Assembly (NCBI RefSeq): GCF_007655135.1
Contig: NC_045132.1
Location: 17,436,534 to 17,500,533 of the forward strand
Direction of reading: 5' to 3'
Source of the DNA: Punica granatum
Lineage: Eukaryota; Streptophyta; Magnoliopsida; Myrtales; Lythraceae
DNA: 64,000 nucleotides
Within the stretch, counting starts at the first letter, position 1. Each line of letters begins with the position of its first letter. Shown here in pieces: positions 1 through 9,665 of this stretch. Position numbers and translations under genes: made by a program. The notes beneath the pieces are model-generated. The model was not told where the DNA came from. It saw only the letters and a program-made list of their open reading frames with translations, and ran no database searches.

Positions 1-107
1 ATCAAATGGGTCTCCGGGAAAGTATTAACTGGCCTTTTGTTTTTGTTTTTGTTTTTTGTTGAATTAGTAACTGGCCTTTCAAATGAACGTGTTACTGACC
101 AATATGA

Positions 108-290
108 ATTGGTTAAAGTGGTTCGACGTTTGTTCTGGTTAAACAAGATCTCATGTTCGAGTCCATGCAGAAAATCCATGCTTGGAGAATTTTATCCCTA
201 AGTGCGTTGACCCGATTTGATTGGATTAATAGGGGTTCCAATTGAATTTTCGGATATCAATGTTCAGATAGGAAAAAAAAGAACATATTC
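108..290 (+). repeat. SINE family A copy (tRNA-derived)
   Basis: This is a member of the commonest dispersed repeat of the window. It has a tRNA-like head with a box A-like stretch (tggttaaagtggttcgacg), then a box B-like tgttcgagtcc. Next come 'gagaattttatcccta', 'ttgacccgatttgattggatt' and a tail in 'ggatatcaatgttcagat' ending in an A-run. The same order of blocks recurs at 603, 1016, 8117, 8582, 9515, 30240 and 33640. The assignment rests on tRNA promoter-like boxes plus the A-rich 3' end; the exact ends are approximate. Confidence 0.6.
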
Positions 291-602
291 TTGTCTAGAA
301 ATAGATTATGCTCCAACTCTTCAAGCATGCCTCATCTACAAGTCACAAGATAAACAACCATACATCATAATGATGTGGTGAAAAAAAACCAATAAGCTTG
401 CTTCAATTGAGAAAACTTACCATAATTAATGGAGTGATTAGTACTTATTATTTAATTTATTACAATTTTAATTGGTGCTTCCTTACGTCACGTGACGATG
501 TAGGATCATCGAATAATCTCTTGTCAAAAAGAACAACCATAATGCTATAACTAATGTGTATATATACATACATATACATATATATGTATATCACAATTAT
601 CA

Positions 603-786
603 ACATGGGTTGGTTCAAGCGGTTTGATGCTTGTTCCACCTAAGTAAAGTTTCGGATTCGAGTTCTTATAAATGTACAAAATTCATGTTGCGAGAGTTTT
701 ACCCCTTAGTGGGCCAACCCAGTTCGACTGGATTCGTGGGGGCTCAGTTGGACTTCCTGATACTAGAGTTCACACAAAAAAGAATA
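603..786 (+). repeat. SINE family A copy, near full length
   Basis: This is the clearest copy of family A. The head is 'ggttcaagcggtttgatgct' (box A region), followed by 'ggattcgagttc' (box B). The body has 'gagagttttaccccttagtg' and 'cagttcgactggattcgtgg', then 'gttggacttcctgatactag', 'gttcacac' and an A-run. There is no coding capacity. It is a short retroposon moved by LINE machinery. Confidence 0.65.
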
Positions 787-1015
787 TGACGATTCATCAC
801 TTATATAGCACCCCGTTTATTTATTTATCGCAATCTAATTAATTCTTCCTCACATGAGGTAGGATCACTATAAAATCTCGTAGTAAATAAGCTGGTCATA
901 CTAACCAATTATTTCAAATACGACTAATTTTAAACTTTTCTTGGAGAAGAAAACATATACTTTGGAAACTGCCTTAAATATGAAAAACTTGGTTAATTTT
1001 GCTTTAAATGTTAGC

Positions 1016-1108
1016 TTTATCCTTTAATGGGTCAATCCGACTCGATTAGATTAGTTGAGGCCTATTGGACTTTTGAATACTAGGATTCGCATCGAAAAAT
1101 ATATACAA
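1016..1108 (+). repeat. SINE family A, 3' part only
   Basis: Only the 3' half of the family is present (tatcctttaatgggtcaatc, then actcgattagattag, tattggacttttgaatacta, gattcgcatcgaaaaa). The tRNA-like head is missing, so it is 5'-truncated or eroded. Confidence 0.5.
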
Positions 1109-2160
1109 GTTATGATGACAGAGCAGAAACAGAGCGGTTCCAGCATTAGGAGAGTCAGTGGCACCAACCACGGCCAAATAGTGGCAGAGGATCGGCCAAG
1201 CCCCAATGGGATGGACGCAGCCTCGGCGAAGGGTGTATCAACATCGCCAACGATACTTTATGTGTACGGAATTAATTTTGCATCAGCCTAAGATGTGTTT
1301 TGACATTTCCATGGTATGATCATATCGTTCCTGGCATCTCTGACCACACAGGCAATCAATAAACAACGTACTTGCCCTTGGCAGATGGGTCTGAGATCAT
1401 TGGAGAAGTTAAATCGTGTTGCCTTCTAGCCGAAATTACAAGGAAAATAACCGTTTATGGCACAATAGAATCAAATGTGACTGAACTTATCAAAAAGAAT
1501 CACGTGTGACTAAACTGAGTATAAACATTACCATAAAATTGCATCCTCTCTGGTCTGTCCTTTCTGGTGCTCTAAATTGCCTGCAAGTTTCATTACTAAG
1601 TGATGATATATTGGACTATCGACAATATATGTAACACAATCCCAGCAAGTCTCGATCAAGTAGCTGTTCAAGTAAACATTATCACCGAGTTTGCTCTTCA
1701 ATACCTCTCATACTGCCGTCCACGCCGTCTGATGTAGGCTATAGCTATCGAGGAATCAATAGCAAGGTATCCCCAGTGGAACCCTGTGAGCACCCTCATA
1801 GCAAACTGGCTCTTAGATCATTAGCACGACAGAGATCAGCTAACACATGAGATGAACGAAGAGTTTAGACAACATATCGATCAATAACTTCGAATGTTAT
1901 GCCCATGTTTGTTCGTTAAATTGTTTTGCTTCATTTATTGTTGCCAAAACAACCATAATATAAGGATCAAAATATTACCCAAACAGATATATACATCCAC
2001 TGCCACATAAGCATTATCTGCAGAAACTAAGACAAGCACGTAGATAGAGCAAACTAAAGACAAACAGATACAGCATCAGAGTAACACGAGAACTGGATCG
2101 ATTCCGAAAAAAATCGATCCACGTCCATATTTGCCTCTCTTAGCCATTCTGGAAGGACAC
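1109..2160. other. Intergenic, no gene recognised
   Basis: A short, less AT-rich tract (about 1110-1290) has an open frame on each strand, but neither translation resembles a family I know. The rest is AT-rich with no start, splice or domain signals. The last ~150 bases are probably the 3' UTR and terminator region of the minus-strand linker-histone gene. Confidence 0.4.
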
Positions 2161-2761
2161 CTAATTCTTCAAAGTCACATCCTTTCCTTTCCCGGCAATC
2201 AAGTTCCTCTTCTTGTTGGTCTTCCTTAGATCCTCGGGAGTCCTAATCTGACTCAACCGCTTCAACTTCCGGTTCTGGCCTTTTTCCGGCATCCCCTTCT
2301 CGGCTCCCTTCAGAGCCTCTGGAGTCTGTACTTGACTCAACCGCTTGATCTTCGTCTTGCTCTTCTCCTTCTTCTTCATCGCTCTCTTCCCTTTCAGCTT
2401 CGTGACCAAGGGGGTCGGCCTCTGGGGACCGGAGGAGACCTTGTAGGAATTTTTGATCTTGGACAGCTTCTCGGACTTCACCAACTTCCTCAGTTGGACA
2501 GACAGAATTTTCCTGAAATTCGACGGGAGGGCTGCTCCGTACTTGTCCTCGATGAACTTCGCAATCGCTTGCTGGCTCGATCCCCTCCTGTCCTTCAGGG
2601 TCAGGATCGCCTCGCTTATTAACTGCACAAAAAGAAATCGAAGTCCCCGGTCGGTCAGCGAAACGACGAAATGAAACGCTGGTTTTCTACGGGAGATTCT
2701 GCCGAAATGAAACCTCGGAGTACGGAGGATGATGGGCGACAGCGCGATTCGCTCTTGCCAT
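2161..2761 (-). CDS. Linker-histone (H1/H5 domain) small nuclear protein
   Basis: Two exons on the minus strand, 2714-2761 and 2161-2622, are joined across a 91-bp GT-AG intron in phase 0. The product is 169 residues. Exon 1 encodes the start (MARANRAVAHHPPYSE) and exon 2 resumes with LISEAILTLKDRRGSSQQAI. Together they rebuild the HPPY-x-E-x-I-x-EAI opening of a plant globular H1 domain (about residues 10-75, ending in SYKV). The tail is lysine-rich (KKKEKSKTKIK) and carries two copies of KRLSQ-[VI]-[QR]-TPE. The domain is a winged helix that binds nucleosomal linker DNA, so a nuclear role is expected. The protein is much shorter than canonical plant H1 and lacks a long N-terminal tail. It is more like the small single-domain H1-like or HMG-Y-like proteins. 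The splice join is my reading and fits both the frame and the domain. Confidence 0.85.
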
Positions 2762-3720
2762 TTTCGTCGGCCTCCTTTTGCAGTTCTCTTAGTAACTTAT
2801 CCGATCGGCGAGCGGACGTGAATGAAAGAACGCTCCTGCCTCTGCAATTTGAAATGCTTATTTGGCGGATTCTCGGTGATGATGTGGCACCACGGCAAGA
2901 GGTATGGGTACACGTGGCGTTATATTCGGCCGTTCCTTGGGGAGGCCCGCAATTTTGAAACTGTTTGATCAGACGGCTTAGGTTTTTGGCGGAATTCGGA
3001 CCAAAATGAGGTTTGGAAGAGCAGCCCAAAGCCTTATTTCTATGGGCTCCTGTCTGTCCATCGTAACTGTCCAGCCCGGCATGCATGCTTGCTCAACCTT
3101 TTGTTGTACAAAAGCCCAATGAACTACAATTATGTAACTCCCTCGTAATTATAAATTTTCTCTATTCGTAAATTTATCCATTCATAAGCTTAAAGAAATT
3201 GAACGTGCCGAATTTCTAGATTAATCTACACCGATTTGCAATTCATGCTTCCGATCATAGACCCTTAATCAGTGTACTTCTGGTCGTAAGTCCTTGATCA
3301 GAATGATGGTACTGATAACACAATGGTCATGATGATCCCACATTAAATCCCCAGACCACATTTTCTCCTCTTTTTTTTTTTTTTACTTTTCAGTATGAGC
3401 CCACTATCCGAAGGCCCGAAGGTTCGTGTCGATCCTAATTAATCCAACTTGTTCAGAATGATCTTATAAAAGGATAAAACTTTAAATTTTAAGAGAGAGA
3501 AAATATCGAATTGCTTCGACTAAACCTATGTTCAGGCTACATCTACTTGACATAACAAAGGGACAAATACCTTCACAAAAAAAAAAAAAAAATTAAGACA
3601 AACATACATAGTACAACTTGTCTACATTATCGGCCAAGAACGACAGGAACGAATCGAAAACAAACACAACCACAAAATCGTCAAAGCATCACTCACACAC
3701 AGCTAGAACAAATTTACATG
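2762..3720. other. Intergenic: H1-like promoter, then AT-rich DNA with a diverged SINE-like stretch
   Basis: Bases 2762-3090 are GC-richer and probably hold the 5' UTR and promoter of the minus-strand H1-like gene. They read open on both strands without recognisable protein. Around 3398-3590 there is a diverged minus-oriented stretch resembling SINE family A (T-run, then 'gtcgatcctaattaatcc', 'ggataaaact'). The remainder shows nothing else. Confidence 0.35.
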
Positions 3721-4695
3721 TCAGACTTCACCTCGAAGGGCCCTCAACACCTTGGATTGAGGTGCGTCCGGGTCGCCCCTCATGGCCGACTCACGCCATA
3801 TCCTGACGGCCCTGAGAAGAGCCTCCTCCGCTGTGTCCAGCTGCTCGGGCCGCCACCCCACCACGTCTGGGTTCCCACCGTAGTACGAAGAACCCGCTGT
3901 TCCATCCGTGGCCCTCGTTATGGGCTTTCTCGTGTCGGCAAACTCGACCTCCGACAGCGGAGACGCCTGGTGGTGCTTATAGTAGTCGCTGTCATCTTCG
4001 ACCTGGTCACCCCTCTTGCTACGCTCCGCCCTGCCTTGACCATCCTCGGCTTCGCTCGGCCACGGGGAGCCATCGAGCCCGGCGCAGGACACCGACTCGA
4101 GGTTGGCAGAGGATGAAGTGTTGCGTCGTCTCTGCTCGGTGTTGGGCTCTGAAGGGTTGTATGCTCCGGAGGACTCGAGCCGCTGGGAGGACAAGTGCGG
4201 AGGCTTCGGATGCGCGAAGGGGTCGGAGGACGCTGATTTGTTGGGTTTGTGTTGGGCCTCTTGGGGAGCCTCAGCTGCTGGCTTAGGCTCCGCAACGTTC
4301 TTCGTTTCCTGCAATGATCAACAGCTGTGTTAATTTTCATACTACAACCAACTTGTGCAATGAACGCGTACCTCGATCAAACAAATTCCGATAAACTTAC
4401 AAAGAAAATGTACCTCTACTTTTCGATCATACAAATCATACCTACACGATCACATGATCCATTTGCATAGCGATAGATGAAATTTTGAAATGAACCACGA
4501 AAAACTGAGTCAACGTACTTCTGGCTCTCCGGAGAAAACCACTGGCTCGTCATAGTCCCTGGCGTGGACGTCGGGATCAGCGTTGCGCCCGGACGAGGCC
4601 GACACCGCCAGCCGCTGACCGATGGTGGCCGGGGCCCAGTAATTGGTATAAGCCCTCCGTCCGGCGATGGCAGCTGCTAACCTTAACGGTTGCAT
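3721..4695 (-). CDS. Plant protein of unknown function with organelle-type presequence
   Basis: Two exons on the minus strand, 4519-4695 and 3721-4308, are separated by a 210-bp intron (donor gtacgt, acceptor ttgcag, phase 0). They give 254 residues. The start at 4695 opens a basic, hydroxylated, acid-free leader (MQPLRLAAAIAGRRAYTNYW) typical of mitochondrial import. It is followed by ADPDVHARDYDEPVVFSGEPE across the splice. The middle (~residues 65-170) is low-complexity, rich in P, S, E and K. The C-terminus is ordered-looking: a WRPEQLDTAEEALLRAVRIW helix, then ES-AMRGDPDAPQSKVLRALRGEV. I do not recognise a named domain. The layout resembles small plant LEA-like or organelle stress proteins, but that is a guess. 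An upstream in-frame Met exists at 4983; I prefer 4695 because the leader begins there. Confidence 0.75.
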
Positions 4696-5459
4696 ATTAT
4701 TCCCCAAAGTTGCCGCTTCGCTGAGATGATTACGATGACAATGTCCTGTCAGTCTTATTTTTTTCTCGGACAATACAACACGACAACATACACTCTCGAA
4801 GAAAAGGGACCGAGTGGTACTTTCTGGAGAGGAGGAGATGGTGCGGAGGAGGACACGTATGAGGGTTTCCCACGTGGCGAGAGGAGACGGTGTGTCCAAT
4901 TGTTGACGGTGTATGCTGACGTGTCGCTTTCTGGTCTCGTCTTTTGATTTCTGGGGAAGTGAGGAGAACCTGCTAGAACCCAAGTGGGTTAGTGTGGGGT
5001 GGGCTTTTGTCTCGGTGCAGGACTTCTAGTGAACTCCTCACTTTATCCTAGATGGTTCTAGCATTCTAATTTTTTTTAATTTTCGGATAATAAGAATGTT
5101 TCGTACAATAAAATAAAAATTTTAATAATTAATAAAAGAATATGATAGGTATTGTATGTGAAAATTAAGTTTGTATCCTTTTAATTAAATGCGAGCGTGT
5201 ATTATCACATTACATCTTGTTTCTCAATCCTTCATGATGGTAATACGTATATATAAGGAATAAAGAAAAAGAAAAGGAAGAAAAAAGGCACAACCTTCTA
5301 TCAATATACTTTTCGGTGTCATTATGAGACCAGATAGATTTTTTATTGGAATAAATTAATTCCGGTTATCAATTCGTCAATTTAGAAAAAAATTTGACAT
5401 TGAGAATTCGGTTTACTATTCTTGTGGTTTGACTTCATAGATTTGAACTATTTTTAGCA
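4696..5459. other. Promoter side of the presequence gene and AT-rich spacer
   Basis: Bases 4696-5050 are moderately GC-rich and contain a 'ccacgtggcg' G-box-like core at about 4870, a possible bZIP/bHLH site for the minus-strand gene at 3721-4695. From 5050 the sequence is AT-rich with no recognisable feature. Confidence 0.35.
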
Positions 5460-5815
5460 AAGGTCATGTTTAGTTTTGGAACAATTTTTTTATTCTACTC
5501 TACTTTAACTCCACTCATCTTCAATTCAATAATAGAATTATTACTTTTTCATTTTTTAATTTTTTATCTTAATTACCATTCAATTTAATTTTTAATATTA
5601 AATTCTTTCAATTATTCATTACTTTTTTTTTTACAATTTAACATCACAATTATTATTTTCTTTTAACTATTCATTACCGTAAACACAATCATCACTTTTT
5701 TGTTCTCTCTCCACCTATTATTACAACCAAATATAAATATAAATATATCTATATACATAGTTAGAATTTAACTCAACTCCATTTTCAAATAAGATTTTAA
5801 TCTCGTATATGAGAT
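5460..5815. repeat. T-rich ~330-bp MITE family copy
   Basis: The tract begins near 'tgtttagttttggaacaa', continues with 'ctactctactttaactccac' and repeated 'caattattcattac' and 'cacaatcatcac' motifs, and ends with 'tttaactcaactccattttc'. The two ends are imperfect inverted repeats (gtttggt...gagttgagtt type). The same structure recurs at 12283, 13224, 29545 and 56145. It is a non-coding miniature DNA transposon; the superfamily is not determined. Confidence 0.55.
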
Positions 5816-7288
5816 GAGGCTAAAGAAAAATCCCGTATATGAGAAGATTGTGACTAGACAAAATTAGGCACATACGTAGATAATGCTCACCGAGCTTTTT
5901 AGCTTATAATTTTAGACTGACCAAGGATATTCTCCACTTGTATGGTAATTGGATATTTGCTCATCTTCATGTATAGTTAGTTATTGAGTATTTTGAAATT
6001 TTGTTTCTATTTTCAAAAACTCAACAAGAAATGAAATCAATTTGAACTTTCAGAAAAGAAATTGAATTATTTTTTTCTAGGACAAGGATTGCCTCTTGAC
6101 CTAATTAGGGGATAGGAAATACGGAAATAGATGGACATGAGAAATTATTTGTAAGAATCGAATCTAAAGATTTTTTATTCTCTAATCAGAGAATTCGATA
6201 CTTAACTGGTATGAATATGTATTTCTAAAACCAATACAAAAATTGTTAAAAAGTTATAAACTCATATATATATATTTATCAATTGATCTTCGATAATGAT
6301 GGAAGAGTTTTCTCAGCAATTTATAGAGTTGAGAGTACATTAAATATAACTTTGTGGCGGCACCAATTGGCTTTTCCTTATAGATGAGCAATGCCCAATA
6401 TATAGTGGACGGAACTTATATAAGATTATAAAGCTAAATAAATAAATAAGTAAGTAAAATGAGAAAGACATTATTTTGGTTCCTCTGCTCTTAGAATTTC
6501 AATCGGAAAAAGACATAAAAAAGGAGTAAAAGAGAAAGTAGGTACATGATAAAGTTGGTCGTAATTTTATAATGTTGGGGTCTACAAATTATAGGGATCG
6601 GAAGTAGTTGGCTTTTGGATCTTTCTATCGACATCTCCATAGTCTATTGTTGTGTATTGCCCAAGCAAAACACAAATTATTTTTCAAAATTAATTAAAGC
6701 ACTAAGCATAACTTATTGAGACACTTTAATATATCCTCCCCTTTATCATTGTATATCTACTACCAAAAAAAGACCACCTTATGGTCCACGAAATGTTATA
6801 AGAAAACATCAAATAAGTTACTTTGGACAATATAATAACGAATAGATGATTCTGTATATCTATTAGTGTCAACCGTATCAAACGTATCCAACAAAGATAA
6901 AAGATCCATCGAAATATACATATCATAGACCATTGATATTCTATTTCTCTATTCAAGATAAATATTCATAGATGAAATTTCTCTTATGGATTGATTCCAT
7001 TTTTCTATATTCATGCACCATTCTTGTTAAGAATAATGTTTAGAAAAAAAAAACATATCATTACACCTCAAACTATTAGTAGAGTCTTAAGACCTCGAAG
7101 AAAAAAGTAAAAACAATTCCACTCATTTAAGGGATAATAATAAATGGAAAGATGGACCAAAATAAATTTATACTCGTTAGAGTATCAACACGAGAACTGA
7201 CAAGACAAGAAACCCAACAACATAGAAAGAAAAATAAAAGAAATAGAGAAAAGTTCCTGTTTTCAATTTTCTGAAGAACATTCTTTCA
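5816..7288. other. AT-rich intergenic DNA, no gene recognised
   Basis: The tract is long and AT-rich. A weak minus-strand open frame at 6726-6956 gives a Trp/Ile/Tyr-rich translation that looks like chance coding in AT-rich DNA. I considered an organellar insertion but could not match it to any organelle gene. Confidence 0.3.
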
Positions 7289-7414
7289 TTGATCTTCAGT
7301 TCCTTCATTTACAGCTTCATCATTCGATTTGATTCCATCGAATTCCGAGCCAAAAAAAGGATCACCAAAATGAACCCAGAAGTATTGGAGATTGCTTCAT
7401 CATCGGTAATCTTT

Positions 7415-7810
7415 TTATGCAGAAACAGAGCCACAGGACAGAGCCATCAAGAGTATAGCAGCTTCCTCTTCCTCCCTCAGCTTCCACCTCTGTTTCCCTC
7501 TGCTGTTACTGCTGCTACTGTTACTATCCTCGGACGTCTTCTTCGATACCCGATTCTCCGAGCCGAGCAATCCCCGGTTCCTCTTCCTGTATTTGATCCC
7601 GCACGCATTGCACAGTGACTGAAAAACCACAGCACCATCACCGAACAATATCGATCAGGAAACCAATAGAACAGAAAAGGGATTGATAGATTGATCGATC
7701 GGGATGAAAGCAATACTAATACGTACCCGAGGCCCGGCAGGCCCGCCTCTCCACATCGGTGTCTTCGTGGTGTGGCACTCGACGCACTCCGGCACTTGGG
7801 TGTTCTTCAT
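7415..7810 (-). CDS. Class B GATA transcription factor, GATA23-like
   Basis: Two exons on the minus strand, 7727-7810 and 7415-7618, join in phase 0 (donor gtacgt, acceptor tttcag) to a 95-residue protein. One type-IV zinc finger, C9-x2-C12-x18-C31-x2-C34, spans the intron. It reads CVECHTTKTPMWRGGPAGPR then SLCNACGIKYRKRNR, where the basic tail acts in GATA-site binding and nuclear import. The C-terminus is EEEEAAILLMALSCGSVSA with the LLM motif (residues 84-86) that marks class B plant GATAs. The finger variant (ECxTTKTPMWRGGP) and small size resemble Arabidopsis GATA23, which acts in lateral-root founder cells; GATA15/16/17 are the alternatives. The start is uncertain. A TGA lies in frame seven codons upstream (TGA-TCA-GAC-TCC-Lys4), so a longer N-terminus would need another exon spliced at the ctgatcag just upstream. 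Confidence 0.88.
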
Positions 7811-8060
7811 CTTCTTCTTCTTGGAGTCTGATCAGTGATCAATAACAGATGATGTCCTAATTTTGCTGCCCCGAGGTTGATGGACGGATTCTTGCGGGAG
7901 GCTGATCGCGATATCTGACCATTGATCGGAGAGTCTGGCTAGGAACTGGTTCTCGGAGAGATCATCTGCTGGAAAAATAAGGTTTATCGGTTTCGGTTGA
8001 GGAGGAGAGAGAAGCAGAGGAGGGAGTGACGGAGGATAAACGGAGGTTTATCGAAGACAA
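7811..8060 (-). promoter_or_regulatory. GATA 5' leader with short upstream ORFs
   Basis: The leader read on the minus strand is pyrimidine-rich near its start and contains at least two short upstream ATG frames. One begins MISPRTSS and stops after 8 codons; another begins MVRYRDQPPAR and stops after 19 codons. Both end before the GATA start at 7810. They could damp translation if the leader is unspliced. If the leader has an intron ending at the ctgatcag near 7830, they would be removed. Confidence 0.4.
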
Positions 8061-8082
8061 AGATTAGCGCATACGATGACCA

Positions 8083-8090
8083 ATATATAT
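8083..8090 (-). promoter_or_regulatory. Candidate TATA box for the GATA gene
   Basis: An atatatat element on the minus strand, about 275 bp upstream of the GATA start, lies just before the pyrimidine-rich leader. Position and sequence are compatible with a core promoter. AT-rich background makes chance occurrence possible. Confidence 0.35.
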
Positions 8091-8116
8091 CACATAATCT
8101 TCTGGCCCACTTTTTT

Positions 8117-8290
8117 TTTTTTTTAAACTTAATATCTGAAAGTCTAATTAGACCTTGACTAATCTAATCAAATTAGGTCAGTCCATTAAGAGGTAAAATT
8201 CTCATAACGTGAATTTTTTACATTCACAAGGACTATTCGAGACTTTACTAAAGCGAAAATAAGTATTAAACCATTTGAATAGACGCACGT
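8117..8290 (-). repeat. SINE family A copy, minus orientation
   Basis: Read on the minus strand it has the family order: head, box B-like tattcgagac in complement, 'gagaattttacctcttaatg', 'tgacctaatttgattagatt', and a 3' A-run represented by the T-run at about 8110-8124. It sits immediately upstream of the GATA promoter region. Confidence 0.55.
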
Positions 8291-8581
8291 TTGATTAGCC
8301 CACATTTTTCCACAGGGAAAAAAAGATAAAATAAATTAAAAATCTTTTTGTTTTTCTAAGAAAAATATTGGGACCTAGTTTTTTCAGATAAGAATTGGGC
8401 TTGCAGAAAATGAACTTCTATTTGCAGGCTAGACGGGTTGTGAGGTTTTTCACATATAACAAGTACTTTAGATTTTCATTCCTTTTTATCTCTTTTCTAG
8501 GGTTACCATTACTCGAGTTTAAATCTAGTATATCTCTTTTCTAGATTTTCATTCCTTTTTATCTTTTTATCTCTTTTCTTG

Positions 8582-8671
8582 GATTAGTTCAAGCGGTTCA
8601 GCACATATTCTGCTTAAGCAATGTCTTGGATTCGAGTAATTGTGAATGTAGAAAATTCACACTGAGAGAAT
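8582..8671 (+). repeat. SINE family A, 5' half, interrupted
   Basis: The tRNA-like head (ggattagttcaagcggttca) and box B (ggattcgagta) run to 'cacactgagagaa', where the family sequence stops abruptly at the solo LTR. It resumes at 9143, so the two pieces are one SINE split by an insertion. Confidence 0.6.
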
Positions 8672-9142
8672 TGTTAAAAATTGTGTCTTGAATTTTGACC
8701 CAACTCTGTTTACTAGTTTGTGGATTTAGACATCTATCATTGGTGAGAGAATATTTTGAGAGTCTTGTATTTATAGTTATTTTCGATAGAGATCAAATAG
8801 GAATTTTTCATTGAGAATGAATTGGGATACTATATATATGTATCGAGATCCTTGATGTAAAGTGCATGGGCGTTTAGAGAGTGAGATTTTTCTTGAGATG
8901 GATATATCTTTGAGGATTAGGGCTCCTTGTTTGTAGTCGGCCATTGCGCCTGTGTGGGACGCACTCGTATTGTACTTCATTGCATGATTGTTGTTGGTTA
9001 AGAAGTCACTGTCGAGTCTCATTTGTCTGTGGATGTTTCCTTTAAATATTTCCACAACGTTTGAGGGTTTATCACGTATATTTTGTGCATTTTCTTCTTA
9101 CTTCCGCATTTTCTTCGTTGATTGTTGAGTCAATTCTCAACA
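8672..9142 (+). mobile_element. Solo LTR inserted in a SINE
   Basis: A 471-bp segment with TG...CA termini forms a near-perfect inverted repeat: it starts tgttaaaaattg and ends caattctcaaca. Inside lie a TATA-like 'tactatatatatg' (~8830) and a terminal region 'tgcattttcttcttacttcc' typical of copia-type LTR ends. No internal retrotransposon domain or second LTR adjoins it, so it looks like a solo LTR left by LTR-LTR recombination. A clean 5-bp target duplication is not visible (agaat left, agagc right). Confidence 0.6.
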
Positions 9143-9236
9143 AGAGCTTTATCTCTTAGTGGGTCGACTTGACTTGACTGGATTAATCTAGGTCCAATTG
9201 CTCTTCTGGATATCGAGATTCAAAAAAAAAAATCTA
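9143..9236 (+). repeat. SINE family A, 3' half, interrupted
   Basis: This is the continuation of the SINE at 8582-8671 beyond the solo LTR: 'agctttatctcttagtgggt', 'cgacttgactggattaatct', 'ggatatcgagattc' and an A-run. Confidence 0.6.
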
Positions 9237-9514
9237 GTCTAATCCATCCTGGATTGGTCCAAAAGGGCTAATTATGCTAGGAACATACATTAATGAGAGT
9301 CATTTATAGGGTGTCTTCGCAAAGTTTGACCTGAAATCTTAAGGAAAATAATAAACTCCTTACCATCTGGTCGAATTTCTTATTTACTCTTTTTTCTTTT
9401 AGTAAAAAGTCAACTTTAGTTCACCACTTTTGGTACCTTCTCTATTTCGTCCTAACCTTTTCTTTTTTGAACCTTATTCTCAATTTTTTTTTCAGTGTAT
9501 ACCTTAATATTCAT

Positions 9515-9665
9515 AAATTTACTGGATCTCGATTAATCTAGTTCGAGTTAGGTCGATCCATTAAGAGGTAAAACTCTCACATCGTAGATTTTTTCCAATT
9601 ATAAAATTTGAATTCAAGACTTTACTTAAGGAAAAAAAACTAAATTATGTGAACCAACCAACGTT
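9515..9665 (-). repeat. SINE family A copy, minus orientation
   Basis: Complement order is tail (ggatctcgattaatctagtt), body (aagaggtaaaactctcacat) and head (gaattcaagactttacttaa, then aattatgtgaacca). It is a reasonably complete copy with an eroded head. Confidence 0.55.

Noticed and set aside
1055..1291. 78-residue frame beginning in SINE sequence
   Set aside because: It starts inside a repeat and shows no domain or conserved motif.
6726..6956. Trp/Ile/Tyr-rich minus-strand frame, possibly plastid DNA
   Set aside because: No match to an organelle gene could be recognised; the composition is what AT-rich DNA yields by chance.
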